A stretch of DNA of 64,000 nucleotides from Mesocentrotus franciscanus. Its lineage: Eukaryota > Echinodermata > Echinoidea > Camarodonta > Strongylocentrotidae. The DNA lies in the NCBI GenBank assembly GCA_037976565.1, contig CP137668.1, positions 28,437,113 to 28,501,112 of the forward strand, in the 5' to 3' direction. Position 1 is the stretch's first letter; each line of letters starts with the position of its first letter. Shown here piece after piece: positions 58,110 through 64,000 of the stretch. The notes under the pieces are model-generated. The model was not told the DNA's origin. It saw only the letters and a program-made list of their open reading frames with translations, and ran no database searches. The translations under genes were made by a program, and so were the position numbers.

Positions 58110-58735
58110 TTTAAAGACGAAAAACGATTCTGATGGGGTTTTAAGCACAATCTAGTCATGAAAGACTGAAAAGATACATAATTATATCAACTTTAAATGC
58201 AAGCGAGCGGAGCGAGCGAGCTTTGGGCGAAATTAAGGAAAAATTGCTATTAATTGCTTTAAATTATGAGCACATTTTATGGTGAAAGGAAAAATGACAA
58301 ATGACAAAGGGGAAAATTACACTTATTAGAAAAGAAAAGGAGCACGTGTCAAAGTAAAAAGGGAAATTATCAGAGGTACTTGACGTAGGAAAAAGGGCGC
58401 TTATTAGAAATAAAAAAGGGGGCGCGTGTCAAAATAAAAGGGGACACTTACCAGAGATGAGAAGTGACACTCATTAAAGATAAAAAGTGGCATTTATCTG
58501 AAGAGGAAGGGGCACTAATTACAAAAGAAAAGGGCACTTGTTAAAGTAAAATGGACACCTCTTAGATTGGGATAGGGCAATTATCTGAGGTAAAGGGGCA
58601 CTTATCAGAGTTGCCAAAGAGGCACTTATAAGAATGTGGAACGGGCACCTATATGAAATTTTAAAAAGGGGCACTTATCTGAAGTTAAAGGGGGCATCTT
58701 TCCTATGTAAAAAGGGGCCCTATTTTTAGATATTT
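58110..58735. repeat. GGGGCACTTAT degenerate array, copy 2
   Basis: Head CGATTCTGATGGGGTTTTAA (58128) and GCTATTAATTGCTTTAAATT (58249), then degenerate units such as AAAGGGGCACTTATCAGAG to 58735. Orientation as at 46.6 kb. Confidence 0.75.
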
Positions 58736-58739
58736 TACC

Positions 58740-59640
58740 ACAAAATTTATCTTTTTACAACTCTAATGTTTTCATTGGGTTGCCTCTTGTAAGTTCTCCT
58801 CCTTTTCAATACCCGCCCGCCCCCCATATTTTTTGGCCAGTTTATCCAGGGAGTCCCTGCTCTATCGATCAATCTGTCGTTGGGGGTAAAAATCTGCCCT
58901 AGAAAATGCCCTATAACCCTCGTGTGCCCTTTAAAAAAATGGGGGAACATGAACAAATACAATGTGATCAGGTGATATAGGCAGGCACGTAGCCAGGGGA
59001 CACAGCACGTGCCCCCACAAAAAAAAATTCCAAGATCATACACACTTCCTCATAGACCCCTCCCCAGGACGTCGATCAATTACATGTGCCCCCAACATCA
59101 AACTCTGGCTACGGCGCTGGATATAGGCTCTGTAAAATGCATTATCACCCCCCATCCCTTTTTATTATCTCTCTCTCTCTCTCTCCCTCTCTCTTTTCTC
59201 TCCTTCCGTCTCGCCTCCCTCCCCGGTACTTGTCATTCATTCCCATGATATTCATTTTGTTTACGTTTTTTTTCTCTATCAAACATAGGAACTCAATTAC
59301 TCATAAATAATGTGTGGATTTTACTAGAGGGCTGAATCTTAAAATTTTCTCTCATATCATGCAATCAGGCTTATTATATCCAAAATATGTTGTAAAACTG
59401 GATTATGGGGGATTATGGAGCTGACAAAGACAACAAATTGAAGAGCGCCATCTTATTTAACAAGCAGCGCAACCCAATGACATCATTAATATTTACTCGC
59501 GAAAGGGCCGCCTTCGGCGGCCTTTCGCGCGCGTTGTGTGAGCGATATAAGGTGTTGAAAGGACGTACTTGAGAGTTGACATGTTGAATGGTGGATTGGT
59601 AAAACAAAACAAAAGAAGTTGGTGAATGCTATTCTCGGGT
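58740..59640. other. Spacer with CT microsatellite and a GC hairpin
   Basis: 59168-59195 is a CT run. 59499-59531 is a near-perfect hairpin (GCGAAAGGGCCGCC, TTC loop, GGCGGCCTTTCGC) with one bulged G. No gene. Confidence 0.5.
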
Positions 59641-59651
59641 CTATCCTATAC

Positions 59652-59952
59652 AGAATTATAATAATAATGATATGTGCTTATATAGCGCCTAACACTTACT
59701 TTGTTGGAAGTCTCTAAGCGCTCTGCAATAATGCAGCATATACCCGCATATGGCTTTAGCAGAGCAGCTGTCACGCGCTATGCGTTTCAAGGAATAAATT
59801 CCTACCAGGTCCCCATTTACTTCACCTGGGTGGAGTGCATCACAATGTGGATGAATTTCTTGCTGAAGGAAATCAACGTCCTGGAGTGGGATTCGAACTC
59901 ACGACCTTATGATTGAAAGACGTGAGTCAGAACCACTACACTATGACGCTTC
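59652..59952 (-). mobile_element. tRNA-derived SINE
   Basis: Read on the minus strand: a tRNA-like head with A box (TAGTGTAGTGGTTCTGACTC) and B box (GGTCGTGAGTTCGAATCCC), a body, and a tail GCGCTATATAAGCACATATC followed by ATT repeats. Head-body-tail order and a total of about 300 bp fit a pol III-transcribed SINE. It is not a functional tRNA gene because the anticodon arm is not sound. Confidence 0.75.
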
Positions 59953-59959
59953 CAGATCG

Positions 59960-61000
59960 TGTGCACCTAATACATGTACAATACTAAATCTATTCTTATT
60001 TTAAGGTGATTTGATGCCGTCTATACTGGTAAAAGTAGCGCATTTACCCCCGCCCCCAACAAAAAGGAGTAAAATATACATAAATAGTGAAAAAAATATA
60101 TCAGATATTTGTTTTGTCAAGGTTTTTTTAATTGAAATTTGCCCAAAAGAAAAATGATTTAAATGAGCCAATCTGTTTGAAGGTGGCAACACTACATTTA
60201 CACATACATGTAAACAGAACACAATAAGTAACTACTAACTACCCCCTGAAGAATTGCACATAATTTCGAAACCCTTAAAATGTATCGCGATGTTATCTTA
60301 CCACAATATTTGTAGAGTCGTTAGGTACAGGTTAGGTATTTTGTGTGAACATCAGAGATATCCATCACTGTATGGCTGAATGAGCACAGATTAAAGACAA
60401 AATGGCCCAATTCAAAAGTCACAAGACATTATGCGTGCCTGTACATTGTTGTGAAACAGCACATGACTGAATGCATTGATTATGAAACAATGCTTTTTGA
60501 TATTCCATCCATTTTTATTTGTAAATGGCACATGTGGTTAAATGCATTATTTGCAATTGTAAAACAGTGCATTTTGAAATTTTGTAATACTCAGTAAACT
60601 GCAATATTACTTTTGCGAATTTTTAAATATGAAAATAAAAATTCATTAAAGACGCTTACTCAACCATGGATTAATGATAACCTCATTAAATAAGTACCTG
60701 TCTATTTGTTTACTCCAGCTGACGACTTGGTTGACAAGCTGGGTATCTCAATGTACACGGTCTGCAAAGTAATATAGTACATATGATCATGGGTAAGTCC
60801 AATATCCTCTATCTCCCCCCAAGTCTTTGGTACAAAGTCGAAGATCCTTGTAGATGAAGACTGAAAATTAGAAACACAAACGCAACACCAACAGTCCAGC
60901 TGAAGTAACAAGCTAGGTCAACAATAAAAACAGTCGAACTGAAGTAACAAGTCTAACACCGAAAACCAGGAACGCAAAAGTGAAAGATGTCAAAAAAGGC
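59960..61000. other. Downstream flank of the Gypsy element, possible 3' LTR not delimited
   Basis: On the minus strand a purine-rich stretch (TTGGGGGGAGATAGAGGA, near 60804-60821) could be the polypurine tract, about 190 bp past the end of pol. An LTR start after it would be expected but no second LTR is in the window for comparison. 60870-60960 has a direct repeat AACTGAAGTAACAAG. Confidence 0.35.
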
Positions 61001-61005
61001 AAACG

Positions 61006-64000
61006 TCACATATCATAATTAGCATGCCAGGCAGGCCTGCCGGAACGTCGAGCAGATCGTCTGGGAGAGGCAGAAGAGGTGGCCACAGGTAGCGGGGTAG
61101 CAGGGCCAGGGCCATCAAGCTGGGGAGGCAATATTGCGGGCTCACTTGCCGGAGACGGATTATCCGGAGAGAGGGGTGATGCACCAACAGGGGATGGACG
61201 GCGACGACGTGGAGTGCCATGGATCATGCTGGAGTGCCATGGATCATGCTGGATGACACAACGGGAGCGGCAGGAGGAACCTCATGTGCAGCAGGCAATG
61301 AGGGATGCTGCGGGCCAGCGACGGGGCCAGTGGAGGGCGTCGAAGGATGGGGTGGTGTCGCAATCAGCGGAGGAAGTCCAGGTATCTCGTTGTGACCGAG
61401 GGAACGAGTAGCAGACCCAAAATGTGAGCACGGAACGGGCGGATAAAGTGAGTTGCGGCACAAAGCAACGTCAGCATCGATTGTCAACCTTGGGGCTGGG
61501 AGCTGTACAGGAATGTACTTCCTCAGGAACTTCCTATTACGAAGGGTGACACGCCCGGAGCCATCAACCCGCACAACGTATTGGTCAAATTGCCGGACTT
61601 CCACCACAACACCGGTCTTATCCCATTTCAAGGGATGCAGCCCGGTCTGGTTCTGGATACGTACATGATCGCCTACGACAAGTGGCAGAAGCCGTTTAGT
61701 GTGTTCAGACCAGCGTTCTGCACCTCTCATGTGGCGGTTCCTGAGGGCCTCCTCCCGAGCTGCGAGGGTCTCACGCCAAGTGTCATGAGGCTTGTATCTG
61801 CCAGGAGCTATGGGAATGAAGTCTCGAATCGGGCGACCAAAGATGCACCTCGCCGGGGAGAGCTTGGTATCCCTGTCTGGAGTGTTCCTGTACTGAAGCA
61901 TGGCGCGTTGGAAGGAGTCAGTGTCGAGGGCACCTGTGGGGCTTGTGTTGTCCATGATGAGGCGCTTCACCGTCTTCACACCAACTTCAGCACGACAGTT
62001 GCTGTGGGGATAAGCAACAGAGGAAATGCGATGGTGTACACCCCAGTTCTTTAGAAAGTGGCGCGTAGCGAGAGCTGTGAATTCAGGGCCACCATCGGAA
62101 GCCAGTTCGTCAGGGATACCAAAGGTGACAAAGATGCGTCGTAGACAAGTGATGAGGCCATCGGCACCATGGGAAGACCTCTCAACAATCGGCCAGTTAG
62201 AATAACGGTCGACCACTACCAAGTAGTTGCAACCTTTGTAGTGGAAAAAATCAGCACACATGCGCTGGAATGGGTAATCTGGAGATGTCAAGGGGCTGGG
62301 TGGTGCCCTCGGGTTGGAGGGGGCAATCCGATTGCAGTGGTTGCACCGGGCACGAAGGGCTGCGATGGCAGGAGTGATGCCAGGCCAAAAAATAGATGCT
62401 TCAGCCCTTGCTGTCATGAAGGTGACCCCTTGGTGGGCTGCATGAAGATGGTTTAACACCTCCTCCATGAGAGATGGGGGTATGACAACACGGTCCTTGT
62501 AAAGCACCACACCATCAGCCGTGTGCAGGCCATCCCGAAACTGGAAGTAGTCGCGGAGAGGTTCCGGGAGTTCATGCCGGGAGTCAGGCATACCAGATTC
62601 GACGTTGTCAACAAGGCTCTGCATGGTGCTGTCACTGGCCGTAGCAGTACGGACTCTGTCCCACATAACAGACTGTAGGCTGAGGGAGTCCAAGGAAGAC
62701 ACAGCAGAAGATAAGACGCCGTCCTGAAGGGCATCCACACGTGAGGCTGGGGTGCGCAAGCCGGCCATGAGAGTTGGGGAGTGTGTCAAGAGGACAGGGT
62801 TGGAGTCAACGGCTGCCACGTCATCAGGGAGGACCAGTTGCACAGGATCTCCAGTAGGGTGGCGGGAGAGGCAGTCTGTGGCACGATGCTTGACGCCCGG
62901 CACATGGACCATCCGGAACCTGTATCTGAGGGTCTTTTCCTTCAAGTTCCTCAAGCGTGGGTTAGGAATGTCTTCCAGGTTGCGGTCACCAAAGATCTTC
63001 AAGAGGGGCTTGTGATCGACAGCAATGATGAGGTCAACACAGCCCAGAACAAAGTATCTGGCTTTATCCAGAGCGTCAACAACTGCAAGGACCTCGCCTT
63101 CCACTGGAGCGTAGCGTGATTCACCAGGATGTGTGAATCTGCTTCCAACAAGCGTAATCCTCCATCCTGAGTGGCAGCAGAAGGGTTCGATCTTGACACA
63201 GGTACAGTGCTTCTGTAGGAGCCAAAACCGATGCCGCTTTTGGACCAATCCGTCGCCAGGCATGTGGGCTTTTGTGGGTCGAAGATTTTGACGCCTTCTG
63301 CAATCTCACTGGCAATGACAGTTTTGGATTCCTGATAGGCACTCTCGAGAGTCTCGTCCCATATGTAGGATGTGCCTGGCTTCAAGAGCTGTCGAAAGGG
63401 TAGCATTTGTCCTGCCACGCTGAACGCGTAGAATACCTGGTTAACAAGTCCGAACCACGAGCGAATGTCTGTGATGTCCTTGGGGTTGGAAAGTCCAGGA
63501 TTGCCTGCAAGTATTTCCTACAAGGGCGAACATTGTCAGGGGTGATTTCGAACCCAGCGAACTCGACGGTGTCCGCTCCAAACACGAACTTGTCAGGATT
63601 GAGGGTGATCCCATGCCGGCCACATGTGTCAAGCCACTGGACGGCCTGAAAGAAGCTGTCTGCCAATGTGTCTGCCCACAGCAGGACGTCATCCACGCAC
63701 TTGGTCTTATTGGGGATGTCTGACACAATCTCGTCATACCGCCTTGTGTAACCGTCACCTGAGGCAATGTATCCTTGAGGGGCAGTTTTGTAACGGTATC
63801 TACCCCAGGGTGTAATGAAGGTCGTCAAATGTCGGTCCTCCTTGCAGAGGGGTACGCTGTGGTAGCCATTCCATGCATCAAAGACAGTCTTCTTCTTGCC
63901 ATGCGGGACTGATCTGGCTTGGTGGAAGGGCGATGGCGTGTGATGCGTCTCCCTTGTGGCATGAGCATTGAGGGCCTGGAAGTCAACGGTTCGCCGTGGT
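61006..64000 (-). pseudogene. Ty3/Gypsy pol relic: reverse transcriptase, RNase H, integrase (5' end outside window)
   Basis: Reverse transcriptase occupies 64000 to about 63500 (DAWNGYHSVPL, then CVDD as the catalytic box). RNase H covers about 63400-62850 ([28 protein letters not shown]). Integrase is in the long open frame 63263-61224: zinc-binding HHCC with CNHC at residues 307-310, and catalytic Asp338, Asp390 and Glu426, a DD35E spacing. A basic, Pro-rich C-terminus follows. Frameshifts of one base lie near 63495 (after LDFPTP) and near 63220 (after SGIGFG), and a 20-bp tandem duplication at 61211-61250 shifts the C-terminus. The integrase itself is uninterrupted. No LTR or gag is in view. 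Confidence 0.92.

Noticed and set aside
59880..59952. Possible tRNA gene on the minus strand
   Set aside because: A and B boxes are present, but the anticodon stem does not pair properly and the sequence continues into a SINE body and tail.
62169..62456. Plus-strand frames over 61.0-63.8 kb (up to 157 residues)
   Set aside because: They are antisense shadows of the Gypsy pol gene on the minus strand.

Overview
The window reads as nuclear DNA of a marine deuterostome invertebrate, most likely an echinoderm such as a sea urchin. This is inferred from the mix of content: spliced genes with GT-AG introns, a CYP2-like P450 and an MCT-type carrier, CR1/L2-like LINEs, a Penelope-like GIY-YIG element, a tRNA-derived SINE, a Ty3/Gypsy element and very many foldback MITEs. 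No species call is possible from sequence alone. Nothing looks prokaryotic, and no CRISPR array, operon or rRNA is present. Most open frames in the window are shadows, repeat read-through or intron read-through.

Two host genes can be modelled, both on the minus strand. (1) A cytochrome P450 occupies 26292-32056. Its five exons have mutually consistent splice phases and add up to exactly 1500 bp (499 residues plus stop), with anchor, I-helix, ExxR, PERF and haem-Cys motifs. This is the best supported gene. (2) A monocarboxylate-transporter-like (SLC16/MFS) gene lies between about 15417 and 3826. Four exons are recognisable, but the piece for about TM8-TM11 is not visible and one junction is out of phase. 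It is either a decayed copy, misassembled, or missing an exon. Its 8.7-kb first intron holds two LINE relics. A weaker candidate with short exon-like blocks, two of them duplicated, lies at 41331-43601.

The rest is dominated by mobile and repetitive DNA. 406-3770: a long-TIR MULE-like element with an 11-bp target duplication, carrying a polypyrimidine tandem array that recurs at 44.8-46.1 kb and inverted at 19.6-20.2 kb. 6.7-10.6, 11.1-12.8, 21.5-24.9 and 27.35-27.91 kb: LINE copies. 15.4-16.34 kb: an LTR end with a tRNA-Gln-like primer binding site. 16.7-17.8 and 55.9-57.2 kb: two copies of a Penelope-like composite sharing one palindromic module. 34.3-35.65 and 48.0-50.2 kb: a GC-rich repeat family, the second copy split by a nested 770-bp TIR element. 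36.7-38.3 kb: a palindromic repeat family with GGTCGCTATTCAT minisatellites, also at 20.7 kb. 46.6-47.4, 54.2-54.8 and 58.0-58.7 kb: a family of GGGGCACTTAT arrays. 51.2-53.1 kb: a recent 0.94-kb tandem duplication. 61.0-64.0 kb: a Ty3/Gypsy pol relic running off the window end.

No functional multi-gene system beyond these was found. The most novel-looking items are the Penelope/palindrome composite, the three-locus polypurine array family and the duplicated exon-like block at 41-43 kb.
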